This document shows positions 1 through 8,959 of a stretch of 64,000 bases of DNA, piece after piece (positions within the stretch are counted from its first letter, which is position 1; the number at the start of each line of letters is the position of its first letter). The stretch is from Nocardioides speluncae. GTDB taxonomy: Bacteria; Actinomycetota; Actinomycetes; Propionibacteriales; Nocardioidaceae. The notes beneath the pieces were generated by a model, which saw only the letters and a list, made by a program, of their open reading frames with translations, had not been told where the DNA came from and searched no databases. The DNA lies in assembly GCF_003121585.1 (NCBI RefSeq), contig NZ_QEOO01000051.1:169264-233263 (forward strand), read 5' to 3'. Made by a program: the position numbers and the translations under genes.

Positions 1-1
1 A

Positions 2-1432
2 GTCGCGTCACCGCAATCGGGGTGTCGTACCGTCGTCGACTACTCCGCACCGAACATCGCCAAAGAGATGCACGTCGGGCACCTGCGCACCACGATCATC
101 GGCGACAGCCTCGTCCGAGTGCTCGGCTTCCTCGGCGCCGAGGTGATCCGCCAGAACCACTTGGGCGACTGGGGAACTCAGTTCGGAATGCTCATCCAGT
201 ACCTCGACGAGCACCCCGAAACTGCCTGGCACCACGATGAGCTCGCCGGTGACACCTCAACGGTCTCGGCCTTGGACACGCTCTACAGGGAAGCCCGCGC
301 CAAGTTCGACAACGACACTGGCTTCGCCGACCGCGCCCGCGCACGGGTAGTGGCCCTTCAAGGCGGCGACCCGGAGACACTGGCCAAGTGGAAGGACATC
401 GTCGCCGAGTCCGAGTTCGCCTTCCGCGAGATCTACGACCGGCTGGGTGTCCAGCTCACCGCCGAAGACTCAGTGGGGGAGTCCTTCTACAACCCGATGC
501 TGGCCGACACGATCGCCGAGCTCGAGGACACCGGGATCGTCGTCGAGAGCGACGACGCGCTGGTGATCTACTCACAGGAGGTCACCGGCCCTGACGACCA
601 GCCTGTCCCCTTGATGCTCCGCAAGCGCGATGGAGGATTCGGCTACGACACCACCGACTTGGCGACGATCCGCTACCGCATCCGTGACGTCAAAGCGGAC
701 CGCATGCTCTACGTGGTCGACTCGCGCCAGGCGCTGCACTTCCGGCTCATCTTCGAAGCCGCCCGACGTGCCGGCTGGTTGACCGACGAAGTCGAGGCAA
801 CCCATGTCCCCTTCGGCACCGTTCTCGGACCGGACGGCAAGCCTTTCAAGACCCGCGCCGGCGGAACGGTCCGCCTCACGGACCTCCTCGATGACGCCGT
901 GGCTCGCGCCCGCGCCATCGTCGCCGAGAAGAACCCCGGCTTCAGCGCCGACCTGCTTGACCAGATCGCCGAGCAGGCCGGCATCGGAGCGGTCAAGTAC
1001 GCAGACCTCTCCAACTCGCGGGTCAAGGACTACACCTTCGACGTCGACCGCATGGTCGCCTTCGTCGGCGATACCGGTGTCTATCTCCAGTACGCCCACG
1101 CCCGCATCCGGTCAATCCTCCGCAAGGCCGGCGACACCGACGCACGGATCGACCCGACACCCCCACTGGAGCCCGCTGAGCGCACCCTCGCCCTCGAACT
1201 TGACGCCTACGGCGCAGTGCTCACGGATGTTGGGGTGACTCTCGAGCCGCACAAGCTCTGCGGCTACCTCTTCGGCCTCGCACGCGCCTTCACCGGCTTC
1301 TACGAGGCCTGCCCAGTCATCCAAGCGGAGGAGCCCACGCGATCCAACCGGCTGGCCCTCTGCCGCCTGACCGCCAACACCCTCAGCCACGGACTCGACG
1401 TCCTCGGGATCGCGGCACCCGAGCGCATGTAG
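2..1432 (+). CDS. argS: Arginyl-tRNA synthetase, 5' end cut by window edge
   Basis: Class I aminoacyl-tRNA synthetase that charges tRNA-Arg in the cytoplasm. The reading frame is open from base 2, before the first ATG at 68, and the codons before that ATG spell the conserved VVDYSAPNIAKEM lead-in, so the gene is truncated by the window and does not start at 68. The HIGH motif appears as HVGH just after it. The second signature region reads KPFKTRAGGTVRL, as is usual for ArgRS, which often lacks a canonical KMSKS. The C-terminal anticodon-binding (DALR) domain starts near YLQYAHARIRSIL and the protein ends PERM followed by TAG. Only the N-terminal additional domain is missing. Function is sure from these motifs. 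Confidence 0.97.
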   Translation, partial: VASPQSGCRTVVDYSAPNIAKEMHVGHLRTTIIGDSLVRVLGFLGAEVIRQNHLGDWGTQFGMLIQYLDEHPETAWHHDELAGDTSTVSALDTLYREARAKFDNDTGFADRARARVVALQGGDPETLAKWKDIVAESEFAFREIYDRLGVQLTAEDSVGESFYNPMLADTIAELEDTGIVVESDDALVIYSQEVTGPDDQPVPLMLRKRDGGFGYDTTDLATIRYRIRDVKADRMLYVVDSRQALHFRLIFEAARRAGWLTDEVEATHVPFGTVLGPDGKPFKTRAGGTVRLTDLLDDAVARARAIVAEKNPGFSADLLDQIAEQAGIGAVKYADLSNSRVKDYTFDVDRMVAFVGDTGVYLQYAHARIRSILRKAGDTDARIDPTPPLEPAERTLALELDAYGAVLTDVGVTLEPHKLCGYLFGLARAFTGFYEACPVIQAEEPTRSNRLALCRLTANTLSHGLDVLGIAAPERM

Positions 1433-1618
1433 CCGGAGGCACGGCTGTGCGAGTTCGCACGCGGGACCTTCCCAGAGGTCGCGAGCATAGGCGGCGGAGT
1501 GAGGCACCCATCGCGGCAGAACGGATGGCCGCAGGGCATGCCTTCTGCGGCATGGAGCTGATCGGGCTGCCCTCACCATCGGTCAGCTAAGGCGCCTCAG
1601 GGCTGCCGAGAGGGCACT

Positions 1619-2023
1619 CTAGCTACGTTTGATGGTCTGCGCGTGAGCGTCGATATCCGGCCCCGTGAAGAGACGGTGGAACGCTTCGTCAAGCACTCTG
1701 GCGCCGTCCAGCACCTCGATGGTGGACAGGTCTGAGTCTTCGTGCGTGCCGGCGTTGCCGAGCCACTTGGCTGCGAAGAACAGGTCGGCAACCGGCGGAC
1801 GGTTAGGGTCGGCGTCTCGCCACTCCTCGATGCGTTCGTGAGCGCTACGGAACCGTCCGGTTGAGTTGGTCGCCGAGACGCTCTCCGAGGTCAGGAAGCG
1901 CTCCACGGTGGCGCGAAGCGCGGTTGCAGCTAGGCCGGGATCGGCGAAGAGCACGCGAGATGCGCGTAGTACGCCCTCTCGGACCTCGTCGGGAGCCGAA
2001 TTTGGGATCGGCATAACCAACAT
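1619..2023 (-). CDS. DUF4145-like protein, possibly N-terminally truncated
   Basis: The 134-aa product has the look of the C-terminal part of a DUF4145 domain: a helix pair around ALRATVERFL and the segment FFAAKWLGNAGTH, matching the family's 'GN-x-AAH' region. Family members are usually longer and often begin with a zinc-ribbon-like part that I do not find here. The frame continues upstream of the ATG for about 15 codons (ending CYTVTHSHPP) before a TGA, with no better start, so the gene could be a 5'-truncated or frameshifted remnant. Function of the family is not known to me. It points away from the secreted BNR protein and shares no operon. Confidence 0.5.
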   Translation of the reverse strand: MLVMPIPNSAPDEVREGVLRASRVLFADPGLAATALRATVERFLTSESVSATNSTGRFRSAHERIEEWRDADPNRPPVADLFFAAKWLGNAGTHEDSDLSTIEVLDGARVLDEAFHRLFTGPDIDAHAQTIKRS

Positions 2024-2277
2024 GGGCGGGTGCGAATGCGTGACGGTGTAGCACGTCCAACCGAATCACGACGAGCCTCACGGCGCACCGGCGTTAAGGA
2101 CGCAACCTGTTCGCGTTTCCCGTCACGGTGGACCAGACGGTGACCGTACGTCGCGGGCCTTGCACGATCCAGCCTTGGGGAGAAAACTGAGAGATTGGCT
2201 CTAGAGCCGAGGCGCCCAATCGCTAACTCTCGGGACGTTCCAGCTGGTCAGCTGGCCCATCACTGAGAGGAAAGCTC

Positions 2278-4128
2278 ATGACATCACGAACCGCAGTTCT
2301 GCTGGGAGCCACCCTCATCGCGGCCGGCCTACTCGCGGCTGTGCCGGCGGTCGGTGCGCCGATCACGCCGGGCGGGTCGGCGGAGGTCACCGTGGGCAGC
2401 AACGACAACCTGTTCTCCCAGAACAAGCAGAACGAGCCGGGGGTCGCGGTCAACCCGGTCAACCCCCTGATCCTCGCGGCCGGCGCCAACGACAACATCG
2501 ACATGGAGGCCTGCAACGCTGCCGACGACCGCACCTGTCCCTTCACGCCGGGCGTCGGTCTGTCGGGTGTCCAGTTCTCGACGAACGGCGGCGTGTCGTG
2601 GACGCAGCCGAACTACACCGGCTACTCGGCACGCGTGACGCCGAGCTGCCTCGGCCAGCCTGACCTCGCGGTCGGTCAGCCGCCCGCCGGCGACACCGGC
2701 TGCGTGCCTGACCCGGCGGGGCCGATCGGCACGCTGCCGCACTACGACGAGAATGGCATGGTCTCCAACGGCGACCCGGAGCTCGTCTTCGGCCCGGAGC
2801 CGGACGAGAACGGCGACTTCTCCTGGGCGAACGGGCAGCGGCTGTACTACGCGAACATTGCCACCCCGTTCCCGGGCAACCCGGGCTTCAAGGGCGCGGG
2901 CGCCATCGCGGTGTCGCACACGACCGACCTCGTCGGCGCCATCTCGGGGAACGACGCGGGGTGGTCCGACCCGGTGGTTGTCACCCGGCAGAACACAGCC
3001 CTGTTCAGCGACAAGGAGCAGCTGTGGGCGGACAACGCCGAGACCAGCCCGCACTTCGGCAACGCCTATGTCTGCAACGTCGGCTTCCGCGGCTCGGCGG
3101 GTTCCGAGCCGGTGCTGTTCTCCCGGTCGACCGACGGCGGCGACACCTGGACCGTCCGGCAGCTGAGCGAGGCGACGAACAACAACCAGACCGGTGGACG
3201 GCAGGGCTGCGCGATCCGCACCGACAGCGCGGGCGTCGTGTACGTGATCTGGGAGGGCACGTCCATCCCGACCAGGCAGGGCGTCTTCTTCCTCGCCAGG
3301 TCCTTCAACGGCGGCGCCAGCTTCGAGCGGGCCCGGCCCATCGTGACGGTCGAAGGCATCGGCCAGTTCGACCCGGCGCAGGGGCGCTTCACGATCGACG
3401 GCGTCGCCGGTGCGCGCACCAACACCTTCCCGAGCATCGACATCGCCAACGGAGCTCCGTCTGGGGAGGACGCGACCGACCAGATCCTGGTCACCTGGTC
3501 CGACGATCGCGCCGGCACGAACAACGAGCGCGCGTACGTCATCTCCTCGACCAACGGCGGCGAATCCTTCTCCGGCGTCATGGACGCGAACGACGGCACC
3601 GACCGTGCCAACTTCCCCGCCATCGCGATCTCGCCGGACGGCACGGACGCCTGGCTTGTCTACAACGCCTGGCTGGACCCGTGGCGCAACGAGACCTCGT
3701 CTCCGCGGCGGGTTCTCGGCGTGGTGCGGCATGCCGACATCTCCGGTGGCGTCATCGGCTCGTGGACTACCGAGCTGCGTGGCCCGACCGGCGACGGGCG
3801 TGCCTCGAGCGCCAACGGGCTGACCTCGGAGTTCCTCGGCGACTACAACTACGTCGTGGCCACCAACGACGCAGCCACGGCGGTATGGAACGACATGCGC
3901 GACGGCGCGGTCTGCCCGGCGATCAACGCGTACCGGCAGGCGTTCGTCGACGACGTGGTGAGCGGCGACACAGCGCCGATCGTGGCCGACCGGCCGCGGG
4001 ACCGCGCGTCGGCGGGCGAGCTCCCGGCGACACACTCCACCGCGCTACGTCCCGGACCGAACAACCAGTGCCCGGCGGCCTTCGGCGGGTCGAGCATTTA
4101 CGGGGGCTCGTTCAGCGACGAATCCTGA
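2278..4128 (+). CDS. Secreted BNR-repeat / exo-alpha-sialidase-like protein
   Basis: A 616-aa protein with a clear Sec signal peptide (about residues 1-27: short charged start, hydrophobic core, cleavage near AVPAVGA). Several BNR/Asp-box-like turns are visible: STNGGVSWTQ, STDGGDTWTV, SFNGGASFER and STNGGESFSG. This is the six-bladed beta-propeller pattern of sialidase-like secreted proteins. The catalytic Arg triad of true sialidases is not obvious to me, so sialidase activity is unproven; it may bind or cleave another glycan. The start is supported by a good ribosome binding site (GAGAGGAAA) ahead of ATG. It is monocistronic, and the downstream 140 bases hold a small palindromic repeat. 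Confidence 0.8.
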   Translation: MTSRTAVLLGATLIAAGLLAAVPAVGAPITPGGSAEVTVGSNDNLFSQNKQNEPGVAVNPVNPLILAAGANDNIDMEACNAADDRTCPFTPGVGLSGVQFSTNGGVSWTQPNYTGYSARVTPSCLGQPDLAVGQPPAGDTGCVPDPAGPIGTLPHYDENGMVSNGDPELVFGPEPDENGDFSWANGQRLYYANIATPFPGNPGFKGAGAIAVSHTTDLVGAISGNDAGWSDPVVVTRQNTALFSDKEQLWADNAETSPHFGNAYVCNVGFRGSAGSEPVLFSRSTDGGDTWTVRQLSEATNNNQTGGRQGCAIRTDSAGVVYVIWEGTSIPTRQGVFFLARSFNGGASFERARPIVTVEGIGQFDPAQGRFTIDGVAGARTNTFPSIDIANGAPSGEDATDQILVTWSDDRAGTNNERAYVISSTNGGESFSGVMDANDGTDRANFPAIAISPDGTDAWLVYNAWLDPWRNETSSPRRVLGVVRHADISGGVIGSWTTELRGPTGDGRASSANGLTSEFLGDYNYVVATNDAATAVWNDMRDGAVCPAINAYRQAFVDDVVSGDTAPIVADRPRDRASAGELPATHSTALRPGPNNQCPAAFGGSSIYGGSFSDES

Positions 4129-4147
4129 CCCCGGCTCGGGTGGCGTC

Positions 4148-4185
4148 GTGGTCTCGACGACGCTCGTACCTCGCTGCTTGACCAC
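4148..4185. repeat. Short palindromic element, GTGGTC...GACCAC
   Basis: Arms GTGGTC (4148-4153) and GACCAC (4180-4185) enclose CG-rich sequence containing CTCGACGACG. The wording resembles the outer part of the REP-like copy at 23763-23821. It lies just after the BNR gene and could act as a weak terminator, but there is no T-tract. Confidence 0.4.
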
Positions 4186-4328
4186 CCGGGTGCGATCAGA
4201 GCCAGTCGCAGCTCGCTGCGGTCCGGATGTGCTTCTCGTAGCCCGGCGCGCCAGGACGCCCGGAAGCATTGTCGAACCACGGTGGTTGTGGGTTCATGAG
4301 AGCTATCCGAGTTGATGAGGAGCCTCAG

Positions 4329-4871
4329 ATGGCATCCCAGCAAGTCATCCTCAGCACCGAGCGGCTCGATATCGGACCGTGGGTTGCGGAGGACGCGACG
4401 ACCGGCCTCACGATCTATGGCACCGAGGAGGTCACGCGCTGGCTGACTCCGGCCATGGAGCCCGTCGACGACGAGGCGGGGATGCGCGAGGCATTGGCCC
4501 GGTGGGCCGAGGAGGACGCAGAGACTGATCCTCCCGTCGGTCATTGGGCAGTACGGCGCCGCGAGGACGGCGTACTGCTGGGGTCGATCACGCTGCGTCG
4601 GATGCCGCCGTACCAAGAGGATCTGGAGCTCGCTTGGCAGTTCGCGCCTGGTCACTGGGGCAACGGCTACGCGACGGAGGCCGCCCGAGCAGTGGCCGCC
4701 TGGGCGTTCGAGGCCTCAGCGCACGAGCTGTTCGCCGTGATGCGCCCGGCCAATCAGCGCGCGGCGAAGCTCGCGCGCCGGCTGGGCTTTCAGTGGGTCG
4801 GAGAGACCGACAAGTACTACGACCTCCGGCTCCAGGTGTATCGCCTGCGGCCGCCAGAGATCACGGGCTGA
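4329..4871 (+). CDS. GNAT family N-acetyltransferase (RimJ/RimL type)
   Basis: A 180-aa acetyltransferase of the Acetyltransf_3 (RimJ/RimL) type, expected to transfer an acetyl group from acetyl-CoA to an amine or protein N-terminus. The fold is visible in LSTERLDIGPW (beta 1), a central WAVRRREDGVLLGSITLRR pair of strands, the acetyl-CoA loop region LAWQFAPGHWGNGYATEA, and the late motif NQRAAKLARRLGFQWVG. I chose ATG 4329 because GAGGAG lies upstream of it; ATG 4296 and the GTG at 4269 are in frame but lack a site. Substrate cannot be told from sequence. It appears to stand alone. Confidence 0.85.
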   Translation: MASQQVILSTERLDIGPWVAEDATTGLTIYGTEEVTRWLTPAMEPVDDEAGMREALARWAEEDAETDPPVGHWAVRRREDGVLLGSITLRRMPPYQEDLELAWQFAPGHWGNGYATEAARAVAAWAFEASAHELFAVMRPANQRAAKLARRLGFQWVGETDKYYDLRLQVYRLRPPEITG

Positions 4872-4879
4872 AGATCAGG

Positions 4880-5236
4880 TCACAACCAGGAAGGCTTCCA
4901 TCCTTCTGGTATGGCAGCCGGGTGCGGCGTCAGGCCGAGGGAGCGGCGGTAGGCAGCGTGAATCCATCCGGCTGCGGTATCGGGAGCAAATATCAGGTCC
5001 GAAAGCCGCAGGTCCTGCACGACGTCCCCGCGCTGGCAGAGTGCGATGAGTTCCTCACCATGCGCGGCGATGTCGATCCCGACAACTTGAACGGTGGTAC
5101 CGACCACGCTGGCGGTGGTGGGGAGCGTGATCTCCTCGGAGAACGTCTCGTAGAAAGCGGTTACCTGCTCGGCGAGGTTGTAGCAGTCCTCGGTAATAGC
5201 CGCGACGAGACGATCCACTTCTTCATGGCCTGTCAT
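4880..5236 (-). CDS. Hypothetical protein, coupled to DUF6398 gene
   Basis: A 118-aa acidic soluble protein I do not recognise. It overlaps the end of the upstream DUF6398 gene by 14 bases, so the two are probably translated as a pair. The sequence has two amphipathic helices at the N-terminus (EEVDRLVAAITEDCYNLAEQ) followed by a short strand-rich middle (VVGTTVQVVGIDIAAHG). No membrane segment, signal peptide or metal-binding cluster is seen. The tight coupling makes it likely to be real despite its size. Confidence 0.6.
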   Translation of the reverse strand: MTGHEEVDRLVAAITEDCYNLAEQVTAFYETFSEEITLPTTASVVGTTVQVVGIDIAAHGEELIALCQRGDVVQDLRLSDLIFAPDTAAGWIHAAYRRSLGLTPHPAAIPEGWKPSWL

Positions 5237-5738
5237 TGGCGGCCCCGGGGACGTAGGGGATCAGCCCGAACTCGAACGCCTGTACCTGAATGTGGATGGG
5301 CGCTCGGCGCATGTCGACTAGCATCCCGTCGACCTCCAACAGCCAGGTCAAAGGGCTGGCCTCAGCAAGGTCACGGCGCATGAACTCGGCGTCGAACTGG
5401 CTCAGGTTGACGGTGTCTCGGATCAACCGGGCCTTGTTGGCCATCGTGGTCTTCTTGACGCCCAGCCACTCGCTGAGCTGGTCGGTGGTCGCGTGCGGCA
5501 CCTGGGCAGGGTCGAACAGGAAGTTGACCTGCCCGACGGCATAGACGACCCCCGCGGCCCAGATCCTCAGGTCGCCGCGGGTCAGCGGCGAGGGTCGCTT
5601 CCGGCCGAGCCTGCCGACCAATGTGCGGCACAGGTCGGCGTACTCCACGTCCAAATGCTCCCGGCACGCGGCGTCGGTCACCGCCACTACCTGATCGGCG
5701 TACGGCCGCACCGCGCGCGGCACGTTCACGTCGTCCAT
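5223..5738 (-). CDS. DUF6398 domain-containing protein
   Basis: A 171-aa protein that matches what I recall of DUF6398: a helical start (CREHLDVEYADLCRTLVGRL), then RKRPSPLTRGDLRIWAAG, VNFLFDP, and a helix-turn-helix-like part EWLGVKKTTMANKARLIRD. The last segment suggests binding of nucleic acid or a regulatory role, but the family function is unknown to me. GAAGGG lies a few bases ahead of the ATG. It is transcribed divergently from the 343-aa gene beside jetA, separated by 83 bases, and is the first gene of a two-gene unit. Confidence 0.7.
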   Translation of the reverse strand: MDDVNVPRAVRPYADQVVAVTDAACREHLDVEYADLCRTLVGRLGRKRPSPLTRGDLRIWAAGVVYAVGQVNFLFDPAQVPHATTDQLSEWLGVKKTTMANKARLIRDTVNLSQFDAEFMRRDLAEASPLTWLLEVDGMLVDMRRAPIHIQVQAFEFGLIPYVPGAANDRP

Positions 5739-5821
5739 TCTCGGCCCTTCCCCGTCGGCACCTGCCGATCGACTTCGCTAGTCCATCACGCGCGACGGGC
5801 GACTGGGTAGCGTGCTGTCTC

Positions 5822-6853
5822 ATGGCACAGGGGCGGCTGAACCGCGACCAGTTCTTCGACAAGCTGGGCGAGATGGACGAGACCGATCTGAAGAAGGCGC
5901 TGTGGACTCTCTATTGGCGGGGCGCGGCGCCTCTGCGAGAACGTGTCGAGGCCATCATCGACCCACAGAGCAACGAAGTGCGTGCTCGGGCAGTGAAGGC
6001 GCCGCCTGACCCGAAGGTCGTCTTGGGGGAGGTCCGGCAGTTCGCCACACTGGCGCGATCGGGCTCCTACCTGGCCGGTGATCGCCGCGTGTCGCCGAAG
6101 GAGCGGTCACGGTGGCGACACACGTTTCGCCGACTGAGCGGGGACGCTCAGGACGCACTGCGCGGCGACGACTTCGAGACAGCTGCTGCTGCCGTGGCCG
6201 CGATGATCGACCTGGCGTGTGAGACAAGGGAGCTTGACTACTTTCGCTCCGAGGATCCGCTCGAGGCCGCCCGGTTCGTGGTCTCGGATGCGGTCGCGGT
6301 GCTGTGGTCCCGCATGCGGGAGGTGCGGGGCGCGGTCCATTTGACCGAGGTTGCGTCCGCGCAACTGCTGAGCTGGGAGTCTCGCTATGGCTGGACTCGC
6401 AGGGGCGACGGCTGGGTGAGCGCACGCGAGACCTCTCTCGCGACGGTGCTCTCCGAACTCCTGGTGGTGCCCGACCTGTGGACCAATGTTGCCGGGCACT
6501 ATCTGGATGCGCTGGACCGGGTCGCCGGAGGCGGCGGTGGTGGTCAGCGGCGCGGGCGTCCGGGTCGACAGCCTCGGACCGAGGCGATGAGCGAGTGGAA
6601 CGGCCTCCTGGTGGAGCGTCTCGCCGGGTCGGACCACGAGCAGCTACTCGATCGTCTTGTAGCGCATCCAGCACTGGCTGGGCCAGAACTCACCTTCGTT
6701 CAGGCCCGCCTCGCACGCGCGCGCGGCGACCTGGAGGCTGCGGGCACCCTGGTCCAGCGGTGCCTGACGTCGGCGCCCGGTCATCCGGAGTACCGCTTGT
6801 TCGCTGAGGAGACCCGGAGCTTCTCGACGATGACTGGGAGCGAGACTCGGTGA
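5822..6853 (+). CDS. Uncharacterised 343-aa protein upstream of jetA
   Basis: I do not recognise this protein. It begins MAQGRLNRDQFFDKLGEMDE and is mostly helical and charged. There is a glycine-rich linker (GGGGGGQRRGRPGRQP, near residues 239-254) and a C-terminal TPR-like helix pair around FVQARLARARGDLEAAGTLV. The frame is open upstream to 5621, but ATG 5822 is the natural start: TAGCGT at 5808-5813 sits 8 bases before it, as for a leaderless actinobacterial mRNA. Its last codons (from 6817) overlap a 64-nt stretch 89% identical to hyuB. Only 64 bases separate it from jetA on the same strand, so it may be an accessory gene of the Wadjet locus. Confidence 0.65.
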   Translation: MAQGRLNRDQFFDKLGEMDETDLKKALWTLYWRGAAPLRERVEAIIDPQSNEVRARAVKAPPDPKVVLGEVRQFATLARSGSYLAGDRRVSPKERSRWRHTFRRLSGDAQDALRGDDFETAAAAVAAMIDLACETRELDYFRSEDPLEAARFVVSDAVAVLWSRMREVRGAVHLTEVASAQLLSWESRYGWTRRGDGWVSARETSLATVLSELLVVPDLWTNVAGHYLDALDRVAGGGGGGQRRGRPGRQPRTEAMSEWNGLLVERLAGSDHEQLLDRLVAHPALAGPELTFVQARLARARGDLEAAGTLVQRCLTSAPGHPEYRLFAEETRSFSTMTGSETR

Positions 6854-6880
6854 ACTCGGTCGGCAGGTTCCGCGAGTCGG
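6817..6880 (-). repeat. 64-nt hyuB-like fragment (left copy)
   Basis: This stretch aligns with 15767-15831 inside hyuB at 58 of 65 columns, including 26 identical bases in a row (6844-6869 against 15795-15820). On the minus strand it spells DSRNLPTEFTESR, the same peptide as HyuB residues 438-450, and then loses the HyuB frame. It covers the end of the 343-aa gene. Confidence 0.85.
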
Positions 6881-6917
6881 ACGGGAGGCTCGCCGAGACC
6901 TGCGCCAGATTCTGTCG

Positions 6918-8384
6918 GTGGGCATCCCTAGGCTTGCCGCCGTGGAGTACGACGGGATCGATGCGCTGCGGGAGCGGCATGCTGCCTGGCGGCTGCTGCG
7001 CGCCGGCAACGCCACCCTGATCCTGTCGTTCCTGGGAGACTTCTTCGTCGAGGGCAACCGAGGCGCCACCTCGGCAAGCGTGGTGGCAGGCGCGCTCGAC
7101 GACCACCTCTATGCACTCAACGAAGCCATCTCCACGGCGAGTGGCGACGCCCGGTTCCCCAAGTCTCCCCGCGACTACCTCGAGGACTGGGCCGCCACCG
7201 AAGCGGGCTACCTTCGCCGCTTCTACCCGCCGGGAGACGGGGAAGTCCACTACGAGGTCACGCCGCCCTTCGAGAAGGCATACGGCTGGGTGCAGTCGCT
7301 CAAGGCTCGGCCATTCGTGGCCACGGAGTCTCGGCTGCACACCGCGGTCGAGCTGCTTCGCCAGATCGTCCACGGCACCGAGACCGACCCCGACCGGCGG
7401 CTCGCCGAGCTCCGTCGCCGTCGTGACGAGCTGGACACCGAGATCGCCTCCGTCGAGGCCGGCAGGCTTTCGCTGCTCGAGCCGGCCGGCGTGCGCGATC
7501 GGTACCAGCAGTTCACGACCACCGCCCGAGAGCTGCTGTCCGACTTCCGCGAGGTCGAGGAGAACTTCCGACAGCTCGATCGTGCGGCTCGCGAGAAGAT
7601 CGCCACGTGGGACGGCGCCAAGGGCGAGCTTCTCGCCGAGCTCGTCGGGAGCCGGTCGGACATCACCCACTCCGATCAGGGCCACAGTTTCCTGGCCTTC
7701 TACGAGTTCCTCCTGTCGGACTCGCGACAGGTTGAGCTGACCGAGCTGTTGAACCGGGTCTCCGCGCTCGACGCCATCGATGCCGACCGACGCCTGCGAG
7801 GCGTCCACCACGACTGGTCCGAGTCCGCTGAGCGTGCCCAGCGCACAGTCCGACAGATTTCCGAACAGTTACGGCGATTCCTGGACGACCAGGTGTGGCT
7901 GGAGAACCGCCGCGTCTTGGACCTGGTACGCCGCGTCGAGAGCGCGGCGCTCGAGGTGCGGGAGGACCCGCCTTCCTTCGGGCTCGAGGTCGACGAGCCC
8001 GGGATGGCGATCACCCTCCCGTTCGAGCGCCCGCTGTACCAACCGCCGGCAGCCGCGGAGGTTGAGAGCCTGATCCCGCCGACGACCGAGGAGGTCGACT
8101 CTGACGTGCTGTTCACCCAGACATTCGTGGACCAGACCCGGCTGGTCGGGAACATCCGTGCCGTGCTGCCCGAGCATTCCGCTGCCCTGCTCTCCGACAT
8201 CGTCGCCATGTATCCCGTCGAGCAGGGCGCCGCCGAGATCGTCGGCTATCTCGCCCTCGACGACAGTGACGTTGTCGTCGAGATGGACGACACCGACGAG
8301 AGCATCCTCGAGTACGACGACCCGTCCGACCCAGAGACCACCAAGCGGGCGCGGCTACCGAAGGTGACGGTGAGGCGCCGATGA
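6918..8384 (+). CDS. jetA: Wadjet anti-plasmid protein JetA (DUF3375)
   Basis: A 488-aa DUF3375 protein, the kleisin-like subunit of the Wadjet SMC complex that recognises and destroys small circular DNA. The N-terminus carries the family's signature LRERHAAWRLLRAGNATLIL followed by FLGDFFVEGN. The middle (residues about 160-330) is long and helical with heptad-like charge patterns. The C-terminal part is acidic (DDSDVVVEMDDTDESI). The start is uncertain: GTG 6918 is used here with a possible -10 six bases before it, and GTG 6942 is a shorter option. It overlaps jetB by 4 bases (ATGA), as in other four-gene Wadjet operons. Confidence 0.93.
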   Translation: MGIPRLAAVEYDGIDALRERHAAWRLLRAGNATLILSFLGDFFVEGNRGATSASVVAGALDDHLYALNEAISTASGDARFPKSPRDYLEDWAATEAGYLRRFYPPGDGEVHYEVTPPFEKAYGWVQSLKARPFVATESRLHTAVELLRQIVHGTETDPDRRLAELRRRRDELDTEIASVEAGRLSLLEPAGVRDRYQQFTTTARELLSDFREVEENFRQLDRAAREKIATWDGAKGELLAELVGSRSDITHSDQGHSFLAFYEFLLSDSRQVELTELLNRVSALDAIDADRRLRGVHHDWSESAERAQRTVRQISEQLRRFLDDQVWLENRRVLDLVRRVESAALEVREDPPSFGLEVDEPGMAITLPFERPLYQPPAAAEVESLIPPTTEEVDSDVLFTQTFVDQTRLVGNIRAVLPEHSAALLSDIVAMYPVEQGAAEIVGYLALDDSDVVVEMDDTDESILEYDDPSDPETTKRARLPKVTVRRR

Positions 8385-8959
8385 GCGACGAACACGCGAT
8401 CGCCAGCGCCATCATCCGGCTGATGCGAGGTGTCGTCTACCAGGAGTCCGACGAGGACACCTGGCTGACGCTCGAACGGGCGGGAGCCGGCGTCCGGGAC
8501 CACTTCGCGACGATCGGAGTCGAAGTCGTCGTCGACGACGACGAGGGCTACGCCTACCTTCGATCGCGACCAGAGGTCGAGGGAGAGGAAGCACTCCCAC
8601 GTCTCGTCCGGCGACGCACGCTGACCTACTCGGTGAGCCTGCTGCTCGTGCTCCTGCGCAAGCGTCTGGTCGAGTTCGAGACAGGCGGAGGGGAGGGCCG
8701 GTTGGTGCTCACCACCGAGCAGATCGTGGAGATGCTGCGGCTCTTCCAGGCCGAGTCCACCAACGACGCGCGCCTCGTCGACAACGCGGAGACGACGATC
8801 AAGAAGGCAGCCGACCTCGGCTTCGTCCGACAGCTGCGTGGCCAGAGCGACCATTGGGAGGTACGCCGCATCCTGAAGGCCTACGTCGACGCGGAGGCCT
8901 TGTCGGGCTTCGCGTCGAAGCTGCGCGAGTATGCAGGCACGGTGACCGCCGATGAGTGA
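8381..8959 (+). CDS. jetB: Wadjet protein JetB (DUF4194)
   Basis: A 192-aa DUF4194 protein, the winged-helix (KITE-like) subunit that bridges JetA and the JetC ATPase heads. Visible features are LRKRLVEFET followed by VLTTEQIVEMLRLF (winged-helix region) and FVRQLRGQSDHWEVRRILKA near the end, the usual C-terminal strand pair. It overlaps jetA by 4 and jetC by 8 bases, which implies translational coupling and a fixed subunit ratio. Confidence 0.93.
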   Translation: MSDEHAIASAIIRLMRGVVYQESDEDTWLTLERAGAGVRDHFATIGVEVVVDDDEGYAYLRSRPEVEGEEALPRLVRRRTLTYSVSLLLVLLRKRLVEFETGGGEGRLVLTTEQIVEMLRLFQAESTNDARLVDNAETTIKKAADLGFVRQLRGQSDHWEVRRILKAYVDAEALSGFASKLREYAGTVTADE

